NCBI RefSeq assembly: GCF_022531965.1
Contig: NZ_CP092831.1
Location: forward strand, 1,578,001 to 1,642,000
Length of the DNA stretch: 64,000 bases
Direction of reading: 5' to 3'
Source of the DNA: Paenibacillus peoriae
GTDB lineage: Bacteria > Bacillota > Bacilli > Paenibacillales > Paenibacillaceae
This document shows positions 54,803 to 63,414 of the stretch, in pieces. The notes beneath the pieces were generated by a model, which did no database searches, was not told the origin of the DNA, and was given only the letters and a program-made list of their open reading frames with translations. How positions within the stretch are numbered: the first letter of the stretch is position 1; every line of letters begins with the position of its first letter. The translations under genes and the position numbers were made by a program.

Positions 54803-55888
54803 ATGACAAAGGATAACATCATCATCATTGGCGGGTATGGCCATGTTGGAAAAATTGTATGTACAGAGTTAAGTGAAATGTTTCCCGGCAAGGTATTTGC
54901 CGCAGGTCGTAGTCTGGAACGGGCCACTGAATTTAGCCAACGATCGAATGGTAAGATACGGCCCTTGCAGCTTAATATTCATGAGCCGATGGACCCGTCG
55001 ATATTAGAGCAAGCCAAATTGGTAATCATGTGTTTGGATCAGGACAATACGGCCTTGGTACGTGCCTGCCTTCGACATGGGGTGCATTACATGGATATTA
55101 CCGCGAATGCGGACTTTTTGAGTCAGGTGGAGCAGTGTCATCAGGAGGCCCGAGCTCATCAGGCCACAGCCCTGTTAAGTGTAGGATTAGCTCCGGGACT
55201 GACCAATCTGTTGGCACTGCAAGCGACACAGCTCATGGATCAGACGGATGAGTTGAATATATCTTTGATGCTGGGTTTGGGAGATCGACACGGTCAGGCT
55301 GCTATTGAGTGGACAGTAGATCAGATTCATGCCGATTTGGAGGTTATAGAACAGGGACGTCCTGTGATTCGAAAAAGCTTTACTGGCGGAATAGTGGCAG
55401 ATTTTGGTGCAGGAGTGGGTCGTCATCGGGCGTATCGATTTCCTTTTTCAGATCAGCAGACACTTCCTCGTACGCTCAAAGTTCCTACGGTTAGCACACG
55501 CCTTTGCTTCGATTCGCGCTTGACCACTCGGCTTCTGGCAGGGCTTCGGACGATAGGAGTTTCAGGTCTACTCCGACAGCAAACCGTGCGTGATGCAGTG
55601 GTTCGCAGCTTTAGCAAGGTACATATAGGTGGGAATGCTGTAGCGGTCAAGGTAGATGCTCGAGGAACTCTCAATGGCAAGGAGACGAAGGTCGAATGTC
55701 GGCTAAGGGGTCACCATCAGTCTGATTTAACCGCTAAGGCAGCCGTCTTTGCAGCGCTCGCCCTGTACCGTTCAGAACTTCCATTCGGTGTATTTCATAC
55801 GGAGCAGGTTTTTTCATGGAATCGCATGCGGGCTTGGTTAGGGCAGCAAGTAGCCGCAGATATTCAGGTGAACGGACAGCAAGCATAG
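54803..55888 (+). CDS. Saccharopine-dehydrogenase-like oxidoreductase
   Basis: This 361-residue NAD(P)-dependent enzyme begins with the Rossmann motif IIIIGGYGHVGKIVCTEL (5-22), then GRSLERATEF, a mid-domain GLAPGLTNLLALQA (132-145) and the C-terminal segment ELPFGVFHTEQVF. This pattern is the saccharopine dehydrogenase family (C-terminal domain of LOR/SDH type or carboxyspermidine/opine-like dehydrogenases), which form or break a C-N bond between an amino acid and an oxo acid. The ATG at 54803 follows GGGAGG. Paired with a methyltransferase and a Fur-type box, a role in making or altering an opine-like metallophore is conceivable but unproven. Confidence 0.82.
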   Translation: MTKDNIIIIGGYGHVGKIVCTELSEMFPGKVFAAGRSLERATEFSQRSNGKIRPLQLNIHEPMDPSILEQAKLVIMCLDQDNTALVRACLRHGVHYMDITANADFLSQVEQCHQEARAHQATALLSVGLAPGLTNLLALQATQLMDQTDELNISLMLGLGDRHGQAAIEWTVDQIHADLEVIEQGRPVIRKSFTGGIVADFGAGVGRHRAYRFPFSDQQTLPRTLKVPTVSTRLCFDSRLTTRLLAGLRTIGVSGLLRQQTVRDAVVRSFSKVHIGGNAVAVKVDARGTLNGKETKVECRLRGHHQSDLTAKAAVFAALALYRSELPFGVFHTEQVFSWNRMRAWLGQQVAADIQVNGQQA

Positions 55889-55920
55889 AAGTCATACATT
55901 CTAATAAATGAATCTCATAT

Positions 55921-55970
55921 AATCCAAGCTTATTCAGCAACGCATTGCGGATAGGTCTTGGATTTCTTTT
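55921..55970 (+). terminator. Terminator after the saccharopine-dehydrogenase-like gene
   Basis: AATCCAAG pairs with CTTGGATT across a long loop with a possible inner stem, followed by TCTTTTCC. Confidence 0.6.
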
Positions 55971-56033
55971 CCTGTTAGATTACACTAGAATGAAGTACAT
56001 ATTTTTGGAAAAGACCTAAGGGGATGATATGAA

Positions 56034-56429
56034 ATGTGGAACCCCTATGAAAATAGCAGACAGCATCCGCACGATTTTATAATAAAATATCGATTTTACA
56101 CACCGGAAGAAGGAGGCAGGAAACAGCTGCCTATTCAGGGTTATCGCTGTGATTTTGCCTATGAGGGTGACGACATCGGGAATACGGGAATTTATGCCAT
56201 ACATCCTGAGTTTGAAGATGGAGATGGTCAACTGATTATGGATGTTGGTCGTCCTGTTCAGCGGGAAGGGCAAGCGAGAATGTGGATTTTGTTTGGAGAA
56301 ATGAGGAAAAAGGTACACCGACATCGGATACAGGTAGGAACAAGGGGATATTTCATGGAAGGTCCGCGCCGTGTTGGTGAAGTTGAAGTTACAAGCCTGG
56401 TAGGCCTCTTGACCAATCCGGTCAACTAG
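56034..56429 (+). CDS. Uncharacterised small protein resembling an EF-Tu C-terminal barrel
   Basis: This 131-residue protein starts MWNPYENSRQHPHDFIIKYR. It is beta-rich; QVGTRGYFMEGPRRVGEVEV (about 101-120) resembles the last strands of the EF-Tu third domain (G-x-R-F-x-E-x-x-x-x-G-x-G), and GQARMWILFGEMRKK fits the strand before it. There is no GTPase domain. Similar free-standing barrels are annotated as EF-Tu-like hypothetical proteins in Paenibacillus. The role is unknown. It begins a run of three small unrelated genes. Confidence 0.55.
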   Translation: MWNPYENSRQHPHDFIIKYRFYTPEEGGRKQLPIQGYRCDFAYEGDDIGNTGIYAIHPEFEDGDGQLIMDVGRPVQREGQARMWILFGEMRKKVHRHRIQVGTRGYFMEGPRRVGEVEVTSLVGLLTNPVN

Positions 56430-56454
56430 GTAGTTGCTGAGGAGTCGATAAGAG

Positions 56455-57012
56455 ATGGATATCGCTTATATCATAGATTTATTACGTAAACACGATGTGA
56501 CCCTAGCTCCAGGCTTATCCATGCAGGAGATTACCGACGTCGAAAGCAGGTATGATATTCACTTCCCGCCCGATTTGCGGGAGCTTCTGATGAGTGTTCT
56601 TCCCATCGGTAAAAGCTTTATCCCTTGGAGAGATACGTCACCACAGCGGATGGGTGTAATTCGGCAAAGGTTGAATTGGCCGTTAGAAGGTATGATTTTT
56701 GATGTAGAGCAGCATGTATTCTGGCCTCCCGAATGGGGCGAAAAACCGACAGATTCGGCGGAAGCTGTTGATATATGTAAACGTGAGTTTTTACGTGTGC
56801 CCAAGCTAATCCCAATCAATGGACATCGATATATCCCAGAGCAGCCATCTGAAGAAGGAAATCCGGTATTTTCCGTATATCAAACGGATATTATCGTGTA
56901 TGGGGAATGTTTGCAGGAGTATTTCAAGCTGGAATTTGGGGAGAAGCCTTATGAACAAATTGATTTTAATGCCGTAAAAAAAGTGCGTTTTTGGAGCAAC
57001 TTGTGTGAGTGA
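56455..57012 (+). CDS. SUKH (SMI1/KNR4)-family protein
   Basis: This 185-residue protein has the SUKH start EITDVESRYDIHFPPDLRELLMSVLP at about 22-47 (E-x-x-x-x-x-x-F-P-x-x-x-x-x-L-L). Later strands include HVFWPPEWGEKP and IPINGHRYIPEQP, and SVYQTDIIVYGECLQEYF ends it. SUKH proteins are widespread as immunity proteins against polymorphic toxins, but no toxin gene is near. The ATG at 56455 follows AAGAGATGG-like bases, a weak site, 26 bases after the previous gene. Confidence 0.75.
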   Translation: MDIAYIIDLLRKHDVTLAPGLSMQEITDVESRYDIHFPPDLRELLMSVLPIGKSFIPWRDTSPQRMGVIRQRLNWPLEGMIFDVEQHVFWPPEWGEKPTDSAEAVDICKREFLRVPKLIPINGHRYIPEQPSEEGNPVFSVYQTDIIVYGECLQEYFKLEFGEKPYEQIDFNAVKKVRFWSNLCE

Positions 57013-57058
57013 GTGTCAGGAAGATGAATAAGTCGAAACGAAGGAAGGGGAGCATGAT

Positions 57059-57229
57059 GTGAAGGTGGAGCAGGATTTGGAAGAAATCAAAGAAAGGTTG
57101 ACCCAGATCGAGACCAAACTAGAACAAAAGTCGACCTCCAAGAGAATCTTGAAGTACATGATCATTATTTTCTTGTCTATTTTTTTTCTTTTACTTCTAA
57201 TAGGAATTATTCAGTTTGTTTCAGCCTAA
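57059..57229 (+). CDS. Small coiled-coil membrane protein
   Basis: A 56-residue reading frame starts at GTG (57059) eight bases after AAGGAAGGGG: MKVEQDLEEIKERLTQIETK, then LEQKSTSKRILKYM, and a hydrophobic helix IIIFLSIFFLLLLIGIIQFV. Residues 3-24 have heptad spacing for a coiled coil, residues 34-53 a single membrane helix. It is too short for gene finders that use longer cut-offs. No family was recognised. It follows the SUKH gene by 46 bases and precedes the HAD gene by 33. Confidence 0.7.
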   Translation: MKVEQDLEEIKERLTQIETKLEQKSTSKRILKYMIIIFLSIFFLLLLIGIIQFVSA

Positions 57230-57262
57230 TCGGTGTAAGAGGATGAAGGAAGGGAGCTATTT

Positions 57263-57976
57263 ATGTCCATAGAAGCAATCATTTTTGATCTGGATAATAC
57301 TCTTATTCATCGTAAACAGGCGTTTGCCGCATATACAGAGCGCTTTATAGAACGATTTATAGTGGCAGAAGAACCGGCGATCCGCGCGGCTGTCGTTGAA
57401 CAGATACGATTGGCGGATCGGGACGGATACCGGGATAAGAGGGAACTGTATACCGAGCTGCATACAGACTTGGAACTGAAAAATCCCGATACGTCAGTAC
57501 AAGAGATGCTGGGCTTTTGGTATAGTGAATTTCATAAGTTTACGGTGTTGATGGACGGGGCCAAGGAAGTATTGTCCGAACTGCGGTCGCGTGGCTTGAA
57601 GCTCGGTATTATTACCAACGGCTCACTCCGCACGCAGCAAGCGAAAATCGACCGAGTTATGCTGAGGGATTATGTGGATTCTATTATCGTATCGGGTGGC
57701 GTCAACATCCAGAAGCCTCATCCTCGAATTTTCGAGTTGGCTCTGAATGAGCTGGACATTGTCGATCCCGACCATGCCTGTTATGTAGGCGATCACCCGA
57801 CAAATGATATTCGTGGTGCACAAAGTGCAGGATTGCATACCATCTGGCTGGAAGGCTTTATGACGTGGCAGGAAACGGGCATTGTACCGGACTATCAGAT
57901 TGGGAGTTTGCGTGAAATCACAGGTTGGCTGGATCGTCGCAGTTATTCAACGAATAAGGAGGAGGGTGCATCATGA
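57263..57976 (+). CDS. HAD-superfamily hydrolase
   Basis: This 237-residue phosphatase has D9 and D11 in IIFDLDNTLIH (motif I), GIITNGS (motif II), the Lys of KPHPRIFELA (motif III) and GDHPTNDIRGAQ (motif IV). It is of the same broad type as the enzyme at 10.3 kb but not a close copy. The ATG at 57263 follows GAAGGAAGGGAGC. Its end overlaps the next gene by four bases, so the GNAT is translated with it. The substrate is unknown. Confidence 0.85.
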   Translation: MSIEAIIFDLDNTLIHRKQAFAAYTERFIERFIVAEEPAIRAAVVEQIRLADRDGYRDKRELYTELHTDLELKNPDTSVQEMLGFWYSEFHKFTVLMDGAKEVLSELRSRGLKLGIITNGSLRTQQAKIDRVMLRDYVDSIIVSGGVNIQKPHPRIFELALNELDIVDPDHACYVGDHPTNDIRGAQSAGLHTIWLEGFMTWQETGIVPDYQIGSLREITGWLDRRSYSTNKEEGAS

Positions 57977-58560
57977 GTATGGAGCAGCAACCGAATCCGA
58001 TTCTCTTATCGTTCCCTGATCAATTCCAAACGGAACGATTGACCATACGCGCCCCGCAGTGGGGGGATGGGGCGGCAGTCAATGAGGCGATGCGAGAGAG
58101 TGCGAATGAACTGCGGCCTTGGCTTCCGTTTGCAAGAAATCTTCCTACGGCAGAGGAATCTGAAATCCGTTCGCGCCAAGCCAGACTTAAATTTCTGGAT
58201 CGGTCTGATATGATGTTGTATATATTTGATACGGTTTCGGGAGAATTTGTAGCCAGCAGCGGTCTGCATCGTATTGATTGGGATGCACGAAGATTTGAAA
58301 TTGGGTATTGGCTCAGAACATCATGGACCGGAAAAGGCATTATCACAGAGGCCGTGCACGGTATTACGAATTTTGCCATACAGCATTTGAATGCCAATCG
58401 GGTGGAGATTCGTTGTGATTCCAGAAACACACGCAGCGCCAAGGTAGCGGAACGTGCAGGTTTTACACTGGAGGGGATTTTAAGAAACGTCGAGTATGAT
58501 GAAGAGGGAAGCATGGCACACGAAATGGTTTTTGCCAAGGTGCGTGGTATTGAATTTTAG
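57973..58560 (+). CDS. RimJ/RimL-type GNAT acetyltransferase
   Basis: This 195-residue acetyltransferase has the RimL signature: FQTERLTIRAPQWGDGAAVNEA near the start, YWLRTSWTGKGIITEAVHGI as the acetyl-CoA loop, and NRVEIRCDSRNTRSAKVAER before the C-terminal AGFTLEGILRN. Members acetylate N-termini of ribosomal proteins or small molecules. It overlaps the HAD gene (ATGA) and follows AAGGAGG. Confidence 0.88.
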   Translation: MSMEQQPNPILLSFPDQFQTERLTIRAPQWGDGAAVNEAMRESANELRPWLPFARNLPTAEESEIRSRQARLKFLDRSDMMLYIFDTVSGEFVASSGLHRIDWDARRFEIGYWLRTSWTGKGIITEAVHGITNFAIQHLNANRVEIRCDSRNTRSAKVAERAGFTLEGILRNVEYDEEGSMAHEMVFAKVRGIEF

Positions 58561-58621
58561 TATCCTCACATGAACAGTTTGGAAGTTGCTGATGGTTTGT
58601 ACGATATTACGGAGGCTCATT

Positions 58622-58786
58622 ATGATTAATTATTTTATGAAAAATACAGACAAGTTGGTGTGCATACAATATGTCATCAGCAAAAGGTTCAGCAATCTTG
58701 CAAGCGCTAACCAAAAGAGGATGCTTTACGAATTTCCAGCAGCTTGGCGAAGATGTCCCAGCATTAGGACAGGTGATTTAGCATGA
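58622..58786 (+). pseudogene. Short frame-ambiguous gene upstream of DUF2809
   Basis: An ATG at 58622 with GGAGGCTC upstream opens a 54-residue frame MINYFMKNTDKLVCIQYV that ends in the ATGA of the next start. A second frame from the ATG at 58671 reads MSSAKGSAILQALTKRGC, then FTNFQQLGEDVPALGQVI to a TAG at 58779-58781. The second frame looks more protein-like, the first has the better start. This suggests a gene remnant with a frameshift near 58640-58670, or one short leader peptide. I cannot name a family. Confidence 0.35.
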
Positions 58787-59265
58787 GGAGCGTTCGTAAG
58801 AGCGTCAGCAGGAAGGCCAATCGGGAAATAAAGGCGAAATTCCGCTGGAAGGCCCGTGCTGCGTACCTAGTTGCTGTGCTGGTCACGATCTTGTTGGGTT
58901 TGGGAAGCCGAGTTTTCTCCTCCCAGTTGCCTGAATTCGTTGCTAATCACTTTGGGGATGCCTTGTGGGCGTGCATGATTTATTTTGGGCTGAGAATGTT
59001 GGGGGTGAATCGTCAATTGTCCGTAGCCCTGTGGGGCAGCTTGCTGTTTTGCTTCGCCATTGAGTTCAGCCAGATGTACCAGGCTCCCTGGATTAACCAC
59101 ATTCGGGCAACGACACTGGGCGGCTTGGTGCTTGGGAAAGGGTTCCTGACCGCGGATCTGATCAGGTACACGGTTGGCATTGTGGTATCCTGGGCGCTAG
59201 ACCAAGGCTGTCAAAAGCTGGCGGGGATCAATACACGTATAGACGATGACAAACCACTCAAATAA
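58783..59265 (+). CDS. DUF2809 membrane protein
   Basis: This 160-residue protein has a basic N-terminus (residues 1-25) and then about four hydrophobic helices, with the DUF2809 motifs GLGSRVFSSQLPEFVANHFGD and FCFAIEFSQMYQAPWI near 100, both characteristic. The family is found next to a wide range of genes and its role is unknown. The ATG at 58783 overlaps the end of the short upstream frame; no strong ribosome binding site is near, so coupling with that frame is likely. Confidence 0.8.
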   Translation: MRSVRKSVSRKANREIKAKFRWKARAAYLVAVLVTILLGLGSRVFSSQLPEFVANHFGDALWACMIYFGLRMLGVNRQLSVALWGSLLFCFAIEFSQMYQAPWINHIRATTLGGLVLGKGFLTADLIRYTVGIVVSWALDQGCQKLAGINTRIDDDKPLK

Positions 59266-59286
59266 TCTGAAAAGCGAGGGTTGCGC

Positions 59287-60537
59287 TTGAAACAAAAGGG
59301 AAAGCGTCACAGGTTGTTCGGTAAGATGATTGGATTATGCGCAGGGTTCAGCTTGTTGTTTGCAACCATACTTATCCCAGGGCAGGCATTAGCCGAAAAA
59401 CAGCTTGTGGCACCTCTTCGTTTTGATTTTGGCCCCGGCAAGGTAGCTGACGGCTACACCCAAGTCACTGCCAATGATGTTTACACGCCTGAGCGAGGCT
59501 ATGGATTTACCGATCTTTCCAAAGTGAATGAAGAAGATCGTGGTGGAAGTGATGCTATACGCTCAGATTTTGTTCGTGTTCAAGGATCATCCTTTGTTGT
59601 CAATTTACCACCTGCGGATTACACGCTTTCCCTGATTGCCGGAGATACTGCCGGAAACACAGACATTACGGTTAAAGCCGAGTCCATCGTCAAGGTAGAA
59701 CCTACTGCCAAAACAGCAGGACAATTTGTGGAGGCTGGATTTGAGCTTGCACTCATCGACGGCCAGCTCGAATTGTATTTCTCAGGTAATGAAGCGAAGA
59801 TTAACGCTTTGGTTATTACCCCAAAGGATGCTCGAACGGCTGGAGAACATCCTTCGGTATACCTTGCGGGAGATTCTACGGTTCAAACCTATAAATCCGC
59901 GATGAAGCCTCAGGCGGGCTGGGGGCAAATGATTGCTCCGTTCTTCACAGATGAGCCTATTTTTGTGAACCGTTCTATTGGTGGACGAAGCACGAAAACC
60001 TTTCTGGTACAAGGGCGGTTAGATGATATTTTACGCAATATCCGTCCAGGAGATTATCTGCTCATTCAGTTTGGGCATAATGATGCCGCGATCAACAACC
60101 AAGAGCGTTATGTTTCACCCGCGGATTACAAAGTTTACTTAAAAACCTACATTCAAGGAGCCATCCAACGCGGTGCAACACCTGTGCTAATTACTCCTGT
60201 TGGCCGCCGGGATTATGATGCGGCAAGTGCCTCGTTTCGGATTAGTTTCCCGGAATATGTGCAGGCCATGAAGGAAACAGCATCGGAGACAAATGTTGCA
60301 CTGGTCGATCTTAGCCGCTTGAGCGTAGCGTACTATGATACACTTGGACTGGAAGGAACACTCCCGTTATTTTTGCATGTGGAGCCAGGGGTGTATCCTG
60401 CATTTCCTGACGGAGTGAAGGATGATACTCATTTTCAGGAATATGGTGCGGAGCAAATAGCTCGGCTGGTAGCTCAGGGAATACGTGAGCTGAATATTCC
60501 TTTATCCTCTTATGTACAGGTGGAAGATTCGCAATAA
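59287..60537 (+). CDS. Secreted SGNH/GDSL esterase, rhamnogalacturonan acetylesterase-like
   Basis: This 416-residue protein has a signal peptide (about residues 1-34, ending near ALA), an N-terminal beta-sandwich (about 40-180, LRFDFGPGKVADGYTQVT like the carbohydrate-binding part of Bacillus YesT/RGAE), and a C-terminal SGNH hydrolase. The nucleophile is S197 in LAGDSTVQT, the Gly block follows in NRSIGGRST, the Asn block is GHNDAA, and the catalytic pair is D379 and H382 in DDTHF. It should deacetylate pectic rhamnogalacturonan outside the cell. I chose TTG at 59287 because GCGAGGG lies seven bases upstream; TTG at 59281 would be too close to it. No other pectin genes are near. Confidence 0.85.
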   Translation: MKQKGKRHRLFGKMIGLCAGFSLLFATILIPGQALAEKQLVAPLRFDFGPGKVADGYTQVTANDVYTPERGYGFTDLSKVNEEDRGGSDAIRSDFVRVQGSSFVVNLPPADYTLSLIAGDTAGNTDITVKAESIVKVEPTAKTAGQFVEAGFELALIDGQLELYFSGNEAKINALVITPKDARTAGEHPSVYLAGDSTVQTYKSAMKPQAGWGQMIAPFFTDEPIFVNRSIGGRSTKTFLVQGRLDDILRNIRPGDYLLIQFGHNDAAINNQERYVSPADYKVYLKTYIQGAIQRGATPVLITPVGRRDYDAASASFRISFPEYVQAMKETASETNVALVDLSRLSVAYYDTLGLEGTLPLFLHVEPGVYPAFPDGVKDDTHFQEYGAEQIARLVAQGIRELNIPLSSYVQVEDSQ

Positions 60538-60579
60538 AACATTATTTCCATAGCCATGGTATACTTAGAAAATAAGCTG

Positions 60580-60623
60580 GCCCTACCCAAAGATAACATT
60601 GTTTAGGCTTGGGTAGGGCTTTA
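60580..60623 (+). terminator. Terminator after the SGNH esterase
   Basis: GCCCTACCCAA and TTGGGTAGGGC form a perfect 11-bp stem followed by TTTAA. Confidence 0.8.
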
Positions 60624-60652
60624 ATGTTCTGGATCTTAAGGAGGAAGCGAGA

Positions 60653-61597
60653 ATGACAGTCGCTCAACTTCATAAACTTATTAACGGTCAACTCCTGTAC
60701 AATCAGCATCGGAGTTTATTTTATATGCGCGAGGGTTCTGTTCTGTTAGGACCTTCAACGGAAATGACGTACTGGCTGACGCAGAGAAGCTCAGAACTGA
60801 TGCTCATGCTTCAAGGCTTGAAGCGCCAGCATATGTATAACGCTTTTGTGACGGATGTAGCGGCTAAAATACTGTCCCAGTTTGTAAATACCAATCAATA
60901 TCTACATTTTCACACAGCTCATGTGAGGGAGCTTACGGAGCTGTATGATCGACTTTTCACCCGTATTGAGAAACTGTTCCAGAAGAAATTTATAGATAGA
61001 GCAACCTTGGACTTACTGCTTCAGCAGCATTACGGGCATTTGAGAGATTTTTTAACTCGTACCAACGGACGTGAAATGTTTGCTAAGTATGCAGAGTGTG
61101 AGTATACCTTTTGGATACCTTGTGAGGAATATACGCCGGAGTTGCAAGCCAATCTGCTAGGATTGGACATTGCTCGTTTGCAAGAGCCTGTTCTAGATGT
61201 TGGTTGCGGATCTGAGGCACGGTTGGTTACTTATTTACGTGCCTGTGGAATTGAGGCTTACGGAACAGATCGGTTGGCTGAAACAGAAGGTTGGGTCACT
61301 CAAGGAGATTGGTTAGAGACCACCTTTGGGGAACGCACATGGGGAACGATCGTTTCACATATGGCATTCTCCAATCATTTTATACATCATCATCTGAAGG
61401 CAGATGGTAATATTCATGAGTACGCTCGCAAATATATGGAATTGCTTAGAGCCATTCGGCCCGGAGGGAGTTTTATTTACAGTCCGTGCCTTCCATTTAT
61501 GGAAGGGCTTTTGGATGCCCGAATGGGTTATCAGGTAGAGTATATCCAGTCATCTGAAGGTTACAGGGCCACGAAAATAACGCGTATACATTCATAA
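60653..61597 (+). CDS. SAM-dependent methyltransferase with a helical N-terminal domain
   Basis: This 314-residue protein has a helical N-terminal region (1-175, LHKLINGQLLYNQHRSLF and many heptad-like helices) and then a short class I methyltransferase core with LDVGCGSEARLVTYL (about 183-197), YGTDRLAETEGW, and SFIYSPCLPFMEGL. The SAM motif is complete but the C-terminal half is short. No known substrate. The ATG at 60653 follows AAGGAGGAAGC. It is monocistronic, between terminator 60580-60623 and an empty stretch. Confidence 0.78.
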   Translation: MTVAQLHKLINGQLLYNQHRSLFYMREGSVLLGPSTEMTYWLTQRSSELMLMLQGLKRQHMYNAFVTDVAAKILSQFVNTNQYLHFHTAHVRELTELYDRLFTRIEKLFQKKFIDRATLDLLLQQHYGHLRDFLTRTNGREMFAKYAECEYTFWIPCEEYTPELQANLLGLDIARLQEPVLDVGCGSEARLVTYLRACGIEAYGTDRLAETEGWVTQGDWLETTFGERTWGTIVSHMAFSNHFIHHHLKADGNIHEYARKYMELLRAIRPGGSFIYSPCLPFMEGLLDARMGYQVEYIQSSEGYRATKITRIHS

Positions 61598-61903
61598 GCG
61601 CTAGTAGTAGTCCATTCATTTGTCAGATTCCTTCTTGGAATGGTATTATAAGGATAGATATTACTCTATTTGGGATTCAGTTGATGATAGAAATTCTCAT
61701 GACGCTAATTTGACACCATAGAGGATGATCATTAGCAGCATGGCTGCACTGAATAATAATGATTAGCCTACGGATAACTGAATTTTAGGGAAGATTAAAC
61801 CATATTTTCCTAAAAGCCGATATATGGGAATGAGGCGAGAACATACTGTTATTAAACCCGCCCGAAAATGGATGTATATAATTGGGTTAGGAGAGTAGAA
61901 GAA
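61598..61903. other. Intergenic region with no gene
   Basis: About 300 AT-rich bases with no convincing frame, hairpin or promoter pair. An ATG at 61868 is in frame with the next gene but has no ribosome binding site. Confidence 0.4.
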
Positions 61904-62461
61904 GTGTCAGATCTGTATACGAAAAAAGAAGTAGAAGATTATGTAACCAACGTGGTTTTCGAACGACCTTTAGGTGTAAGCATTTCAGCCATTTTATTGA
62001 TCTTTAATGGAGCACTTCTGTTGGTGACCCAGCTATTGACGCTTAATGCATTAAATGAGGCTGCTACGTTAGTAGGCATTTGTAGGGGCATGTTTCAAGG
62101 ATTTATCGCGTTACTTGGTTTGGCAGGGACGACTGCCGGTATCGGCATGTTATTTGGTAAGAAGTGGGCTTGGTGGCTGGCAGTATTTTATTTTACATAT
62201 GAGACCATGCGTTATACGTGTGCAATTCTGTTTATTCCAGATGTCCCTCCAACGTTGGGCGGTGTACAGTTAAACCCTGCTTTATACTACGTAAAATATG
62301 GTATGCGTATTATTTGGAATTTGTTGTTTACGTTGTTCATGTGTCGTAGTAAAGTGACGGGTTTTTTTCAAACAAGTGGAATCAGCAAGTGGAGAGCATG
62401 TATTGCATTATTCTTCATCAATGGAGTGATAGTTGGGATTGGCTGGTGGCTGATAAGATAA
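61904..62461 (+). CDS. Uncharacterised four-helix membrane protein
   Basis: This 185-residue protein has four hydrophobic segments (about residues 20-40, 60-88, 95-115 and 155-180) and short polar loops. I chose the GTG at 61904 with AGGAG 10 bases upstream, over the ATG at 61868 that has no site. The N-terminal cytosolic part reads DLYTKKEVEDYVTNVVFERP. No family was recognised. It is followed after 30 bases by a GNAT on the same strand. Confidence 0.65.
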   Translation: MSDLYTKKEVEDYVTNVVFERPLGVSISAILLIFNGALLLVTQLLTLNALNEAATLVGICRGMFQGFIALLGLAGTTAGIGMLFGKKWAWWLAVFYFTYETMRYTCAILFIPDVPPTLGGVQLNPALYYVKYGMRIIWNLLFTLFMCRSKVTGFFQTSGISKWRACIALFFINGVIVGIGWWLIR

Positions 62462-62491
62462 GGTTCTTCGATGTGAAGGAGGAGATAGATC

Positions 62492-63052
62492 ATGGCAATG
62501 GAAACGTTTCCGATTTTAGAAACTGATCGGCTTCGTTTAAGACAGCTTACAGTAGGGGATGCGGAGGATGTATTCGGTTATTTCTCCAAGGATGAGGTCA
62601 CACAATATTATGACTTGGAAAGCTTTACAGAGGTAGAGCAAGCCGAAAAATTTATTCGTTCGATGCTAACCAGATATGAGAAGCAAGAGGGCTTTCGTTG
62701 GGGGATTACATTAAAAAAAGCTCCTGAGCGGATCGTGGGTACAATTGGATTTCATAACTGGCAGAAGGAGCACTCCCGTATTGAAATCGGCTATGAGCTG
62801 GCACCGGAATATTGGCGGCAGGGTTTGATGACAGAGGCGATGACGGTGGTAGTGGATTATGGCTTTCATTTGCCGCAGGTTCACCGTATAGAAGCCTTCA
62901 TTGATCCAGATAACGAAGGCTCCAAACGGCTGCTACTCAAAAGTGGCTTTACTAAAGAGGGTCACCTGAGAGACTATTTTTATGAAAAAGGTCAATTTGT
63001 CGACGCTATTATTTTTGGATACCTTCGGGAAGAGCATCCCGTGGATTGGTAA
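62492..63052 (+). CDS. RimJ/RimL-type GNAT acetyltransferase
   Basis: This 186-residue acetyltransferase begins MAMETFPILETDRLRLRQLT and has the acetyl-CoA loop YELAPEYWRQGLMTEAMTVV and the C-terminal SKRLLLKSGFTKEGHLRDYF. The pattern is the RimJ/RimL group with an unknown target. The ATG at 62492 follows AAGGAGGAG. Its stop is one base from the convergent GIY-YIG stop, with no room for a terminator between them. Confidence 0.88.
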   Translation: MAMETFPILETDRLRLRQLTVGDAEDVFGYFSKDEVTQYYDLESFTEVEQAEKFIRSMLTRYEKQEGFRWGITLKKAPERIVGTIGFHNWQKEHSRIEIGYELAPEYWRQGLMTEAMTVVVDYGFHLPQVHRIEAFIDPDNEGSKRLLLKSGFTKEGHLRDYFYEKGQFVDAIIFGYLREEHPVDW

Positions 63053-63053
63053 T

Positions 63054-63395
63054 TTACAAATACCCTTTGTCCCCGTAAGGCTGGAGTCGATCAAGCCAGG
63101 TCTGCTCCAGCTTTGCTAGTGCATCCTTGACATCAAAGAACGCGGATTCCATTTTCTTCAAAACGTCCAGCACTTCAAATTCAAACGAATCTTCGCCATA
63201 CTCATTCCATTCCTGTTGCAGTTGTTTATTCTTAAATCCACCCATATTTAGCTCAAAACGCCGTCCATTCAGCGACTTTAAATTCGGCGTGGAAGAGACG
63301 AAAATTTTCCCATTACGTGTATTGCGAATGCAATAGATTCCTGCCTCTGTCTTCATCTCTATGTATTGCTGCACCAGTTCTTTTCTTCGATTCAT
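63054..63395 (-). CDS. GIY-YIG domain protein
   Basis: This 113-residue protein has the GIY-YIG start AGIYCIRNTRNGKIFVSST (residues 18-36), in which YIG is replaced by the KIFV stretch, and the following basic strand. The domain is a nuclease fold, but catalytic Arg and Glu positions cannot be confirmed by eye and the protein has no DNA-binding partner domain, so it may be inactive or act on structured DNA. Similar small proteins are common in Bacilli. The ATG at 63395 follows AGGAGGATTCGAC. Confidence 0.78.
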   Translation of the reverse strand: MNRRKELVQQYIEMKTEAGIYCIRNTRNGKIFVSSTPNLKSLNGRRFELNMGGFKNKQLQQEWNEYGEDSFEFEVLDVLKKMESAFFDVKDALAKLEQTWLDRLQPYGDKGYL

Positions 63396-63414
63396 TGTCG
63401 AATCCTCCTATTTG

